From an uncultured Desulfuromonas sp. (GTDB taxonomy: Bacteria; Desulfobacterota; Desulfuromonadia; Desulfuromonadales; Trichloromonadaceae), in contig CALJLX010000012.1 in the NCBI GenBank assembly GCA_937982495.1, positions 1-25,387 on the forward strand: a stretch of DNA of 25,387 nucleotides, given 5' to 3'. A program made the position numbers and the translations under genes. Positions within the stretch are counted from its first letter, which is position 1; the number at the start of each line of letters is the position of its first letter. Below the pieces are notes generated by a model. It saw nothing but the letters and a program-made list of their open reading frames with translations, was not told where the DNA came from and ran no database searches. Shown in pieces: positions 1 through 8,624 of the stretch.

Positions 1-293
1 GGCATGGTCCCCCGCCCGAAACGGCGGATCCCGGCCTTGTCACCCAGGGCCTGCTTGAAGGCTTCGCCGAGACAGATGCCGAGATCCTCCACGGTGTGGT
101 GGGCGTCGATCTCGATATCCCCTTGGGCCGCGACGGTCAGATCGAAAAAGCCGTGGCGGGCGAGCAGGGTCAGCATGTGGTCGATGAAAGGAACGGGGGT
201 GGCGACGCTCGATTCGCCCCGGCCGTCCAGTTCGAGGGTCAGCTGGATCTGGGTTTCCCTGGTTCGGCGGTCGATGGTGGCGCTGCGGGACAT
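1..293 (-). CDS. hisB: Imidazoleglycerol-phosphate dehydratase HisB, 3' end cut off
   Basis: HisB dehydrates imidazole glycerol phosphate in histidine synthesis (cytoplasmic, Mn-dependent). Only the first 97 codons are in the window; the gene runs off the left edge. The protein starts MSRSATIDRRTRETQ and shows the N-terminal features of the family: the FIDHML segment and the metal-binding HHTVEDLGICLG segment. The ATG at 293 is preceded by a good Shine-Dalgarno (GTGGAGG, about 5 bases away). It follows hisG and hisD on the same strand, so it is probably part of the same his operon; no hisC lies between hisD and hisB. The length is monofunctional-like as far as can be seen, but the C-terminus is missing. 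Confidence 0.93.
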   Translation of the reverse strand, partial: MSRSATIDRRTRETQIQLTLELDGRGESSVATPVPFIDHMLTLLARHGFFDLTVAAQGDIEIDAHHTVEDLGICLGEAFKQALGDKAGIRRFGRGTM

Positions 294-317
294 GCGAACC
301 TCCACTTTGTTGCAATT

Positions 318-361
318 GTTGGGGCGGCGTTCGCCCTGGGCGCGCATCGGTGCGGCCCTAC
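318..361 (-). repeat. Degenerate double GTAGGGGC palindrome element
   Basis: Read on the minus strand this gap between hisD and hisB holds GTAGGG, an imperfect palindrome around CCGATGCG, the junction GCCCAGGGCG, and a second imperfect half ending CGCCCCAAC. The layout matches the elements at 5708-5757 and 13501-13547. It begins about 9 bases after the hisD stop, so unlike most other copies it does not provide a stop codon. It is the most decayed copy in the window. Confidence 0.55.
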
Positions 362-370
362 GAGAAAACG

Positions 371-1663
371 TTATTTTTCCAGGCGCAAGGAGACCGAGCG
401 GGCGTGGGCCTGCAGGCCTTCGAGTTCGGCGATATGGACGATCTCCCGGCCGAGCCGATCCAGCCCCTGCCTGGAGAAGGAGACGATGCTCGACTTCTTG
501 ACGAAATCGTCCAGCGACAGGGGCGAGAAGAAGCGCGCCGTGCCGCCGGTCGGCAGGGTGTGGTTGGGCCCGGCGAGGTAGTCGCCGGCCGCTTCCGGGG
601 TATGGTGGCCCATGAAGATCGCCCCGGCGTGGCGGATGCGGGGGAGGATCTCGAAGGGGTTGTCCACCGCCAGCTCCAGGTGTTCGGGGGCGATGCGGTT
701 GGAAAAGTCGATGGCCTCGTCGAGATTCTGTGCGAGGATGATCGCCCCGTAGCGGTCGATGGACTGGCGGGCGATGGATTCCCGGGAGAGCTGGCGCAGC
801 TGCTTTTCGACCTCGGCGGCGACCTGCTTGGCAAAGTCTTCGTCGATGGTGATGAGGATCGACGAGGCCAGTTCGTCGTGCTCGGCCTGGCCGAGGAGAT
901 CGGCGGCGAGATGGGCCGGGACGCCGCTGCCGTCGTTGATGATCAGGATCTCGCTGGGGCCGGCGATCATGTCGATGTCGACCTTGCCGAAGACCAGCTG
1001 TTTCGCCGTCGCGACGTAGATATTCCCCGGGCCGGTGATCTTGTCGACCTTGGGAATGCTTTCGGTGCCGTAGGCCAAAGCCGCCACCGCCTGCGCCCCG
1101 CCGACCTTGAAGACGCGATCGACTCCGGCGATCCGGGCCGCCGCCAGGACGAAGGGATTGACCTCGCCCCCCGGCATCGGCACGACCATGACGACTTCGG
1201 CGACTCCCGCCACTTTCGCGGGGACGGCGTTCATCAGCACCGACGAGGGATAGGCGGCCTTGCCGCCGGGGACGTAGATGCCGACCCGATCCAGCGGCCG
1301 CACCATCTGCCCGAGGAGCACGTCGGCTTCGTCGGTGGAGATCCAGGTTTCCTGCTTCTGCTTGCGGTGGTAGTCGCCGATGCGTTTCGCCGCCAGCTCC
1401 AGTGCCGCCCGGGATTCGGCGGGGATGGTGGCCAGCGCTCGGTCGAGTTCCTCGGCGCGGACTTCCACCGTCGCGGCGGTCAGCTCCAGCCGGTCGAAGC
1501 GGGCGGTATAGTCGAAGACCGCCCGATCGCCGCGGGCGCGGACCTCGGCGATGATCGCCTGCACCGTTTCGACCACGCCGGTCGGCGCCGTCTCCCCCCG
1601 TTCCTCGATCTTGCGAAAGGCGTCGGCAAAGCCGGGATCGGAAAAACGCAATGTCTGAATCAT
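371..1663 (-). CDS. hisD: Histidinol dehydrogenase HisD
   Basis: HisD oxidises L-histidinol to L-histidine in two NAD-dependent steps; it is a zinc homodimer in the cytoplasm. The 430-residue protein has the usual family length. Visible signatures are VDKITGPGNIYVATAK (about 206-221), AGPSEILI (234-241), the zinc-ligand segment GQAEHDE with Q259 and H262, and the catalytic pair E327-H328 in NRIAPEHLELAV. The ATG at 1663 gives the normal N-terminus, though no strong Shine-Dalgarno is seen before it. It sits between hisG and hisB on the same strand, 59 bases after hisG. The stop is TAA. Confidence 0.96.
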   Translation of the reverse strand: MIQTLRFSDPGFADAFRKIEERGETAPTGVVETVQAIIAEVRARGDRAVFDYTARFDRLELTAATVEVRAEELDRALATIPAESRAALELAAKRIGDYHRKQKQETWISTDEADVLLGQMVRPLDRVGIYVPGGKAAYPSSVLMNAVPAKVAGVAEVVMVVPMPGGEVNPFVLAAARIAGVDRVFKVGGAQAVAALAYGTESIPKVDKITGPGNIYVATAKQLVFGKVDIDMIAGPSEILIINDGSGVPAHLAADLLGQAEHDELASSILITIDEDFAKQVAAEVEKQLRQLSRESIARQSIDRYGAIILAQNLDEAIDFSNRIAPEHLELAVDNPFEILPRIRHAGAIFMGHHTPEAAGDYLAGPNHTLPTGGTARFFSPLSLDDFVKKSSIVSFSRQGLDRLGREIVHIAELEGLQAHARSVSLRLEK

Positions 1664-1686
1664 GGGTGAAATCCAGGTGAAAGGAA

Positions 1687-1712
1687 AAAGGCTGAAGGGT
1701 TAAAGGCTGAAG
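1687..1712. repeat. Short direct repeat in the hisG-hisD gap
   Basis: The 11-mer AAAGGCTGAAG occurs twice, at 1687-1697 and 1702-1712, inside the 59-base gap between hisG and hisD. It looks like a small tandem duplication. No function is evident. Confidence 0.5.
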
Positions 1713-1722
1713 TCGAACCGCT

Positions 1723-2385
1723 TTATTTCGACAGGCGCACTTCGTCGCCGATGATTCGTTCCAGATCTTCGATGATTTTGGTGATACGCTGGTGCTTGGT
1801 CTTGAGACTGGCGCGGTTGACGATCAGTCGCGTGGTGATTTCGGCGATGGTCTCGACCTCGACCATGCCGTTTTCCCGCAAGGTGACGCCGGTGGAAACC
1901 AGGTCGACGATGCGCTCGGAAAGCCCGACCAGGGGCGCCAGCTCGATGGAGCCGTAGAGCTTGATCAGTTCGACCTGAATCCCCTTGGCGGCGAAATAGC
2001 GTTCGGTGACGTTGGGGTATTTGGTCGCCACCCGGATGTTCGACCAGTTGGCCGGATCATCCTCCTGGCGCAGGGCCTTGGGTTCGGCCACCACCATCCG
2101 GCAGTAGCCGAACTTGAGGTCGAGAGGCTCGTAGAGGTCCTTGCCCTGTTCCATCAGGGTGTCCTTGCCGACCACGCCGATGTCGGCGCAGCCGTATTCC
2201 ACGTAAGTCGGCACGTCGGTGGCCCGCACCGCCATGAAGCGGAATTTGCTCTCCGGGTTCTCGAAAACGAGCTTGCGGCTCTCCTTCTCCATTTCCGGGC
2301 AGGTGATGCCGATCCGGGCGAAGAGCTCCATCGAATCCTGCATGATCCGCCCCTTGGGCAGGGCGAAGGTAATGTAGTCGCTCAT
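1723..2385 (-). CDS. hisG: ATP phosphoribosyltransferase HisG, short form
   Basis: HisG joins ATP and PRPP in the first committed step of histidine synthesis. The protein is about 220 residues, starting MSDYITFALPKGRIMQDS, and ends soon after the catalytic core, without the C-terminal ACT-like regulatory domain of long-form HisG. The short form is known to need the HisRS-like partner HisZ; no hisZ is in this window. Signatures include FALPKGRI near the N-terminus, YVEYGCADIGVVGKD, and DLVSTGVTLRENGM for the PRPP site. I chose the ATG at 2385 because AGGGA lies 9 bases upstream; an ATG three codons earlier (2394) abuts that same AGGGA and is less likely. The palindrome element at 2400-2462 ends right next to this ribosome binding site. 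Confidence 0.94.
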   Translation of the reverse strand: MSDYITFALPKGRIMQDSMELFARIGITCPEMEKESRKLVFENPESKFRFMAVRATDVPTYVEYGCADIGVVGKDTLMEQGKDLYEPLDLKFGYCRMVVAEPKALRQEDDPANWSNIRVATKYPNVTERYFAAKGIQVELIKLYGSIELAPLVGLSERIVDLVSTGVTLRENGMVEVETIAEITTRLIVNRASLKTKHQRITKIIEDLERIIGDEVRLSK

Positions 2386-2399
2386 TTGTGCCATTCCCT

Positions 2400-2462
2400 G
2401 TAGGGGCGCAGCATGCTGCGCCCAGAATGCCTGGTTCAGGGCGCAGCATGCTGCGCCCCTAC
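2400..2462. repeat. Double GTAGGGGC palindrome element (perfect inverted pair)
   Basis: This fills the murA-hisG gap. Two 24-base arms (2400-2423 and 2439-2462) are exact reverse complements of each other, separated by 15 bases. Each arm also contains a perfect 20-base palindrome, GGGCGCAGCATGCTGCGCCC. The outer ends are GTAGGGGC and GCCCCTAC. The murA stop (TAA) lies two bases from one end and the hisG Shine-Dalgarno abuts the other. It could fold as one long or two short hairpins in the murA-hisG transcript. Confidence 0.9.
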
Positions 2463-2464
2463 GA

Positions 2465-3718
<1,254 letters not shown>

Positions 3719-3744
3719 GATAAATCCCTTTTGATTGATTTGAC

Positions 3745-3772
3745 GTAGGGGCAAGGCATGTCTTGCCCCTAT
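3745..3772. repeat. Single GTAGGGGC palindrome element; supplies the prmC stop
   Basis: This is a hairpin-forming word with arms GGGGCAAG and CTTGCCCC around GCATGT, flanked by GTA and TAT, in the gap between prmC and murA. The prmC stop codon TAG (minus strand, 3771-3769) is formed by the element's own end. Confidence 0.85.
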
Positions 3773-4620
3773 GATTTCCGTCCGCCGACCACCCGGGGGA
3801 TCCCGGCGTAGTCGGCGCGCGTATAACAGTCGTCCAGCCCGGCTTCGGCAAAAAGCCGGCGCACCGCTTCGGCCTGGCCGATACCGACCTCGACCAGCAG
3901 CCAGCCGTCGGGAACGAGCAGGCCGGGGACGGCGGCCGCCAGTGCCCGGTAGGCGGCCAGGCCGTCGGCATCGCCGCCGCGCAGGGCGAGATGGGGTTCG
4001 TGATCCCGTACCTCGGGCATGAGTTCGGCCATCTCCGCCTCTGGAATGTAGGGCGGATTGGCGACCACCAGGTCGTAAGGACCACCCTGCAATTGGTAAA
4101 GATCGGCCCGGCGGAAGCGCATCCGCTCGGCCACCCCGTTCCGGCGGGCGTTTTCCTCGGCCAGGGCCAGGGCCGCCGGGGAGATATCCACCGCTTCGAT
4201 TCGGGCCTCGGGCAGTTCATGGGCCAGGGCGATGGCGACGGCGCCGCTGCCGGTGCCGACGTCGAGGATGCCGGCGGCTCCCGTTACCTTCTTTAAAGCT
4301 TCTTCCACCAGCACTTCGGTGTCGGCCCGGGGAATGAGCACCTCGGGCGTGACTTGCAGGGGCAGGGACCAGAACTCGGTTGCGCCGAGTATGTACTGAA
4401 GCGGTTCCCGTTGGGCGCGCCGCGCCACCCGTTGCCGGTAGGCCGCCAGTTCGTCGGCGGAAAGGGGCCGGTCGAACTGGAGATAGAGCCCGACCCGGTC
4501 GAGCTTCAGGGTGTCGGCAAGGAGCACCTCGGCGTCGAGGCGGCCGCCGTCGATCCCCTTTTCCCGAAAGTAGTCGGCGGTCCAGCGCAGGACCTTGAGG
4601 ACCGTCCAGGTTTCGGCCAA
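3769..4620 (-). CDS. prmC: Release factor glutamine methyltransferase PrmC (HemK)
   Basis: PrmC N5-methylates the glutamine of the GGQ motif in release factors, using SAM. The 283 residues comprise an N-terminal helical domain (about 1-75) and a Rossmann methyltransferase domain with the SAM-binding DVGTGSGAVAIAL motif (around 120-132) and the catalytic NPPY (188-191). The start is a TTG at 4620, two bases after the prfA stop; the Shine-Dalgarno GGGAG is inside the end of prfA, which suggests translational coupling to its own substrate's gene. The prfA-prmC pair is a classic arrangement. The stop TAG is formed by the palindrome element at 3745-3772. Confidence 0.95.
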   Translation of the reverse strand: MAETWTVLKVLRWTADYFREKGIDGGRLDAEVLLADTLKLDRVGLYLQFDRPLSADELAAYRQRVARRAQREPLQYILGATEFWSLPLQVTPEVLIPRADTEVLVEEALKKVTGAAGILDVGTGSGAVAIALAHELPEARIEAVDISPAALALAEENARRNGVAERMRFRRADLYQLQGGPYDLVVANPPYIPEAEMAELMPEVRDHEPHLALRGGDADGLAAYRALAAAVPGLLVPDGWLLVEVGIGQAEAVRRLFAEAGLDDCYTRADYAGIPRVVGGRKS

Positions 4621-4622
4621 AT

Positions 4623-5690
4623 CTAGTTCTCCCGCCCGCTCATGGCCTCGGCCTGGCTGTGGGTGGTCAGGGCGTCGATGATCTCGTTTAAATCCCCCTG
4701 CATGATGGCGTCGAGCTTGTAGAGGGTCAGGCCGATGCGGTGGTCGGTGCAGCGCCCTTGGGGGAAGTTGTAGGTGCGGATACGCTCGCTGCGGTCGCCG
4801 CTGCCGACCTGGCTCTTGCGGTCGGCGGCCTGGGCGGCCTGCTGCTCGGCGACGCGGGCGTCGAGAATCTTCGACTGCAAGACCTTCATCGCCTTGGCCT
4901 TGTTCTTGTGCTGGGACTTTTCGTCCTGGCAGGAGACGACCACCCCCGTCGGCAGGTGGGTGATGCGCACCGCCGATTCGGTCTTGTTGACGTGCTGGCC
5001 CCCGGCGCCGGAGGCGCGATAGACATCGATACGCAGATCGGCCGGGTTGATATCGACATCGACGTCGTCGGCCTCGGGCAGCACCGCGACGGTGCAGGCC
5101 GAGGTGTGAATCCGCCCCTGGGCTTCGGTTTCGGGAACCCGCTGGACCCGATGGGTGCCGCTTTCGAATTTGAGTCGCGAGTAGACCTTCTCGCCGCTGA
5201 TCAGGGCGATGATTTCCTTGACGCCCCCGGCTTCCGATTCGGTGGAACTCATGATCTCCACCTTCCAGCGCCGCCCTTCGGCATAGCGGGAATACATGCG
5301 GAAGAGGTCGCCGGCGAAGAGGGCCGCCTCGTCGCCGCCGGTGCCGGCCCGGACTTCGAGGATAATGTTCCGGCCGTCGTTGGGATCCTTGGGCAGCAAC
5401 AGCACCTTGAGTTGTTGGGCCAAGTCTTCTTTGCGCGCTTCGAGGTCGGGAAGTTCGGCCTTGGCCATGGCGCGCAGTTCCTCGTCATTCTCCTTGAGGA
5501 GTTCGCGGTTGCCTTCGATGTCCTCGCAGACCTTGCGGTATTGACCATAGGCTTCGACCACCTCGGCAAGTTCGGCATGCTCCTTGGTCAGCGCCCGGAA
5601 CTTTTCCTGGTTGGCCATCAGCGCGGGGTCGGACATCAGTCCTTCGATTTCACGAAAGCGGTCGACGACTTCTTCGAGTTTGGTAAACAT
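4623..5690 (-). CDS. prfA: Peptide chain release factor 1 (RF1)
   Basis: RF1 reads UAA and UAG stop codons and triggers peptide release on the ribosome. The 355-residue protein has the family length. It shows an N-terminal helical domain, the codon-recognition segment RVPETEAQGRIHTSAC with the PxT-type tripeptide at about 186-188 (RF1 rather than RF2), and the GGQ motif at 230-232 in GAGGQHVNKTESAVR. The ATG at 5690 gives the normal N-terminus MFTKLEEVVDRF; no strong Shine-Dalgarno is visible. PrmC, which methylates this GGQ, follows immediately. Confidence 0.97.
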   Translation of the reverse strand: MFTKLEEVVDRFREIEGLMSDPALMANQEKFRALTKEHAELAEVVEAYGQYRKVCEDIEGNRELLKENDEELRAMAKAELPDLEARKEDLAQQLKVLLLPKDPNDGRNIILEVRAGTGGDEAALFAGDLFRMYSRYAEGRRWKVEIMSSTESEAGGVKEIIALISGEKVYSRLKFESGTHRVQRVPETEAQGRIHTSACTVAVLPEADDVDVDINPADLRIDVYRASGAGGQHVNKTESAVRITHLPTGVVVSCQDEKSQHKNKAKAMKVLQSKILDARVAEQQAAQAADRKSQVGSGDRSERIRTYNFPQGRCTDHRIGLTLYKLDAIMQGDLNEIIDALTTHSQAEAMSGREN

Positions 5691-5707
5691 AGACGATTAC
5701 TATTCCG

Positions 5708-5757
5708 GTAGGGGTAGATTCACAACTCGCCCTGGGCGCGGCAAGCGGCGTCCCTAC
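5708..5757 (-). repeat. Double GTAGGGGC element between thyX and prfA; supplies the thyX stop
   Basis: On the minus strand the element reads GTAGGGACGCC, an imperfect first half, the junction GCCCAGGGCG, a second imperfect half, then CTACCCCTAC. It fills the thyX-prfA gap. The thyX stop TAG (5756-5754) is the element's own GTAG end. The palindromes are partly decayed compared with 2400-2462. Confidence 0.75.
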
Positions 5758-6449
5758 GATAAATTCCGGTATTCCCGGCGGACCGTCGTGGCCTCGCCGC
5801 AGGTCATGGCGCCTTCCGGGCAGGCGCCGCGCAGGCAGCCGGGGCCGGCATCGACGAAGAGCGCCGGCGCCGCCCGTCGCGCCGCGAGCAGCATCTCCAC
5901 CGCCAGGGCGCGGATCTCCCACTGCGCCCGGCGGCAGCAGCGCAGGGTGAAGAAATGCAACAGTTCCCGGGCGTTCATGGTCATGACCAGTTTCGTTTCG
6001 GCGGCGTTGGGCAGCACGAAGCGGGCGTCCTCGGCGGGAATGCCGGCGTCGAGCAGTTCGCAATAGATACGCTGCGCTTCATTCAGCAGCCCCTGGAAAC
6101 GTTCCGCCAGCTCCGGCCGCTTGGCGATGCTCGCGGGAACGACCGCGCCCAGGCGATCCTTGAGGGAGACGTAGCGCTGGCTTTGCTGGGAGTAGGAGGC
6201 GATGCGGTGGCGAACCAGCTGGTGGGAGCAGGCCCGGCTGATCCCCTCGATGCCGAAGGTGAAAGCGACATGCTCCAGGACGGAGAGGTGTCCCAGGGAG
6301 AGGATCTTGGCGAGGAAGGCCTCCCGATCTTTCGGCCCCTGTTCCAGCAGACGGTCGATGGAGGACGCGGAATAGCAGAGCCGGGCGGCGGCGGCCACCA
6401 CCTTTTCGGGTTCGGGGGTGTGAGTCAGCAACTGAACCAGCAATGCCAT
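5754..6449 (-). CDS. thyX: FAD-dependent thymidylate synthase ThyX
   Basis: ThyX makes dTMP from dUMP using methylene-THF and NADPH through a flavin, and replaces ThyA in many bacteria. The family signature is present: SLGHLSVLEH (51-60), then RHRIASYSQQSQR (80-92), the ThyX motif region that binds FAD and dUMP. The C-terminal 30 residues carry three or four Cys in CLRGACPEGAMTCG, a tail whose role I cannot state. I start at the ATG at 6449 (MALLVQLLTHTPEP), which gives about 231 residues; a longer in-frame reading from 6536 adds 29 unconserved residues. The Shine-Dalgarno is weak. The stop TAG is provided by the neighbouring palindrome element. The gene lies just downstream of the rpmE terminator, so its promoter may be in the gap before it, but I see none that is convincing. 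Confidence 0.93.
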   Translation of the reverse strand: MALLVQLLTHTPEPEKVVAAAARLCYSASSIDRLLEQGPKDREAFLAKILSLGHLSVLEHVAFTFGIEGISRACSHQLVRHRIASYSQQSQRYVSLKDRLGAVVPASIAKRPELAERFQGLLNEAQRIYCELLDAGIPAEDARFVLPNAAETKLVMTMNARELLHFFTLRCCRRAQWEIRALAVEMLLAARRAAPALFVDAGPGCLRGACPEGAMTCGEATTVRREYRNLS

Positions 6450-6550
6450 GGGACGCGACAACCTTTGATTTGCGACGGTAAAACACAGAAACCCGCACGC
6501 ACCCACATAGATGCGGCGGGCACAGCGGATGGCCACGGACGCGGAACATC

Positions 6551-6579
6551 AAAAAAAGAGACGGCCCCGAGGGCCGTCT
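6551..6579 (-). terminator. Rho-independent terminator of rpmE
   Basis: On the minus strand a perfect 9-bp stem (AGACGGCCC / GGGCCGTCT, 6579-6571 with 6567-6559) with a 3-base loop is followed by seven T within a few bases (6557-6551). It lies just after the rpmE stop codon. Confidence 0.92.
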
Positions 6580-6586
6580 GGGAAAT

Positions 6587-6796
6587 TTATTTTTCCTGGC
6601 CGTATTTCTTGCGGAAACGCTCGATGCGGCCAGCGGTGTCGATCAGTTTCTGCTTGCCGGTGAAGAAGGGATGGCACTGGGAGCAGATCTCGGTGACGAT
6701 CTCCCCACCCTTCTTGGTCGAACGGGTTTCAAAGGTGGTGCCGCAATGACACTTGACCGTGACAGTTTCGTATTTGGGGTGGATACCTTCTTTCAT
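6587..6796 (-). CDS. rpmE: 50S ribosomal protein L31, zinc-binding form
   Basis: L31 is a small protein bridging the ribosomal subunits. The 69 residues start MKEGIHPKYETVTV and contain four cysteines, CxC at 16/18 and CxxC at 38/41, the set of the zinc-binding (C+) L31 type. A strong Shine-Dalgarno (AAGGAG) lies 7 bases before the ATG. It has its own promoter (6864-6892) and terminator (6551-6579), so it is probably a single-gene transcript, with some read-through from rho possible. Confidence 0.97.
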   Translation of the reverse strand: MKEGIHPKYETVTVKCHCGTTFETRSTKKGGEIVTEICSQCHPFFTGKQKLIDTAGRIERFRKKYGQEK

Positions 6797-6863
6797 GAAT
6801 CGTCTCCTTGGCGCCTGGCCTGGTACAGGCGGAAAAGCTTGGGGTGTTAAAACGAAGATTGTC

Positions 6864-6892
6864 TATTTAGCACCGTCGACGGCGGATTGCAA
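6864..6892 (-). promoter_or_regulatory. Sigma-70-type promoter for rpmE
   Basis: On the minus strand TTGCAA (6892-6887), a 17-base spacer and TAAATA (6869-6864) precede rpmE, with a leader of roughly 60 bases. It lies just beyond the end of rho. This is a pattern match only. Confidence 0.6.
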
Positions 6893-6934
6893 GCTTTTTG
6901 TGACCTTCGCTTCTCCGAGGACGGGGGTCCCGGG

Positions 6935-8182
6935 CTACTGGTTCATGGAGTCGAGAAATTCCTGGTTGCTCTTGGTTTCGCCGAGTTTTTCCAGAATAAA
7001 TTCCATGCTGTCGACCACGTTCATGGAGGTCAACACCTTGCGCAGCAGCCAGGTGCGCTGGAGGCTGGTGCGGTCGACCAGCAGTTCCTCGCGGCGGGTG
7101 CCCGACTTGTTGATGTCGATGGCCGGGAAGGTGCGCTTGTCGACCAGGCGCCGGTCGAGGACCAGTTCCATGTTGCCGGTCCCCTTGAATTCCTCGAAGA
7201 TGACCTCGTCCATCTTGCTGCCGGTATCGACCAGGGCGGTGGCGATGATGGTCAAGCTGCCGCCTTCCTCGATGTTGCGGGCGGCGCCGAAGAAGCGTTT
7301 CGGTTTGTGCAGGGCGTTGGAGTCGACCCCGCCGGAGAGGATCTTGCCGGAAGGCGGCACCACCGTATTGTAGGCCCGGGCCAGGCGGGTGATGGAATCA
7401 AGGAGGATGACCACGTCGCGTTTATGTTCAACCAGGCGCTTGGCCTTCTCGATGACCATCTCCGCCACCTGGACGTGGCGAGTCGCCGGTTCGTCGAAGG
7501 TCGAAGAGATGACCTCCCCCTGGACGCTGCGCTGCATGTCGGTGACTTCCTCCGGGCGCTCGTCGATAAGGAGAACGATCAGGTAGACTTCCGGATGATT
7601 GGTGGTGATGGAGTTGGCGATGTTCTGCAAAAGCATCGTCTTGCCGGTGCGCGGCGGCGCCACGATCAGACCCCGTTGCCCCTTGCCGATGGGGGTGGCA
7701 AGGTCGACGACGCGCATAGGCAGGTTGTCCGTGGTCGTTTCCAACCGCAAGCGCTCTTCCGGGTAGAGCGGCGTCAGGTTGTCGAAGAGGGTCTTTTCCC
7801 GGGCGACCGCCGGGTTTTCAAAGTTGACCTCGGAAACCTTGAGCAGGGCGAAGTAGCGCTCCCCTTCCTTGGGCGGGCGGATCTGCCCCGAAACCGTGTC
7901 GCCGGTGCGCAGGTTGAAGCGACGGATCTGCGAGGGGGAGACGTAGATGTCGTCGGGACCCGGCAGATAGTTGGCGTCCGGCGCCCGCAAAAAGCCGAAA
8001 CCGTCGGGGAGAATTTCCAACACCCCCTCGCCGAAGATGGCGCCGTTCTTTTCCGCCGTGGCGTTGAGAATGGCGAAAATCAGGTCCTGCTTCCGCATCC
8101 CCGCCGCGCCCTCGATCTTCAGATCCTTGGCGATGCCGGCCACTTCCGTGGCTTTTTTTTCTTTCAGTTCCTTCAGGTTCAT
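6935..8182 (-). CDS. rho: Transcription termination factor Rho
   Basis: Rho is the hexameric RNA helicase that terminates transcription. The 415-residue product has the standard length: an N-terminal helical Rho_N region starting MNLKELKEKK, a cold-shock-like RNA-binding domain with ILPDGFGFLRAPDANYLPG (about 57-75), and the RecA-type ATPase core with Walker A APPRTGKT (175-182), the LLIDERPEEVTDM segment, and the ILLDSITRLARAYN Walker B region. The ATG at 8182 follows GAGGAG with 5-6 bases between and gives the conserved N-terminus; the frame stays open about 60 codons further upstream, but that part is not Rho-like. A sigma-70-type promoter about 340 bases upstream implies a long leader. 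Confidence 0.97.
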   Translation of the reverse strand: MNLKELKEKKATEVAGIAKDLKIEGAAGMRKQDLIFAILNATAEKNGAIFGEGVLEILPDGFGFLRAPDANYLPGPDDIYVSPSQIRRFNLRTGDTVSGQIRPPKEGERYFALLKVSEVNFENPAVAREKTLFDNLTPLYPEERLRLETTTDNLPMRVVDLATPIGKGQRGLIVAPPRTGKTMLLQNIANSITTNHPEVYLIVLLIDERPEEVTDMQRSVQGEVISSTFDEPATRHVQVAEMVIEKAKRLVEHKRDVVILLDSITRLARAYNTVVPPSGKILSGGVDSNALHKPKRFFGAARNIEEGGSLTIIATALVDTGSKMDEVIFEEFKGTGNMELVLDRRLVDKRTFPAIDINKSGTRREELLVDRTSLQRTWLLRKVLTSMNVVDSMEFILEKLGETKSNQEFLDSMNQ

Positions 8183-8516
8183 GGGGTCTCCTCGGAGGGC
8201 TCCGTCAGATGGCCATCCACCGCGCGAGCCGCTTGCCGGAAGGGCTCGGAATGGAAGGGTGGCGACCCTGGCGGAATACGGCAGGTCGATCTTCGGGGGC
8301 AGGTATTCATGGAAGCATGTTTTTAGGAGTGGACGGTAGGATGTGCCTTTGTCGTCCGGCACATGCCGGATATGTCGAAAACTGGGAGTTGTCGGCGCTG
8401 GCTAAAAAACGATAAGGTTCCGCGTCAAAGGGTAGTCGATGGCAAGGGCTGACTTTATATAGGAAGCTTTCCGAAAGATTTGCTAGGCCGCGCAGCGGGA
8501 GGGATGGAAAAGCTGC
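8183..8516 (-). promoter_or_regulatory. Long untranslated leader of rho
   Basis: There are about 330 bases between the predicted transcription start (near 8516) and the rho start codon, with no credible gene on either strand. rho leaders are known to be attenuated by Rho itself in E. coli. A role in autoregulation is an inference from length and position only; I see no defined attenuator hairpin. Confidence 0.4.
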
Positions 8517-8522
8517 TGAAGC

Positions 8523-8552
8523 TATTTACAACCATTGAGCGGAGGCTGTCAA
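8523..8552 (-). promoter_or_regulatory. Sigma-70-type promoter upstream of rho
   Basis: On the minus strand a perfect TTGACA (8552-8547) is followed after 18 bases by TAAATA (8528-8523). It sits between a strong hairpin (8563-8605) and the rho leader and is oriented toward rho. Confidence 0.65.
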
Positions 8553-8562
8553 TACGTTTGTT

Positions 8563-8605
8563 CCGGGAACGGTCCGTTTCCTCCGAAGAAACGGACCGTT
8601 CCCGG
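8563..8605. repeat. Perfect 18-bp inverted repeat between the lipoprotein gene and rho
   Basis: Arms CCGGGAACGGTCCGTTTC (8563-8580) and its exact complement (8588-8605) flank a 7-base loop. No run of T follows on either strand, so it is not a standard intrinsic terminator. It ends 19 bases past the lipoprotein gene's stop and 10 bases before the rho promoter's -35 box. It could end or stabilise the upstream transcript, or be a protein-binding site. Confidence 0.85.
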
Positions 8606-8624
8606 CGACCGTGCCGGAATCGGG

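Noticed and set aside
350..1669. Long open frame opposite hisD
   Set aside because: It is a GC-rich antisense shadow; hisD on the minus strand has all family motifs, and the plus-strand translation is low-complexity D/G/R-rich with no ribosome site.
2400..2462. CRISPR-like repeat pair
   Set aside because: Only two arms in inverted orientation with one spacer; no array and no cas genes nearby.
3719..3754. ATG start for murA 12 codons upstream
   Set aside because: It would translate the palindrome element and a non-conserved tail; TTG at 3718 has a Shine-Dalgarno and gives the normal MurA length.
6450..6536. Longer N-terminus for ThyX
   Set aside because: The added 29 residues have no ThyX similarity and no ribosome site.
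6887..8326. Long plus-strand open frame opposite rho
   Set aside because: Antisense shadow of rho created by GC-rich third positions; no recognisable protein and no promoter.
8209..8415. Small plus-strand open frame in the rho leader
   Set aside because: No ribosome site, no family likeness, and it lies opposite the leader; it cannot be supported as a gene.
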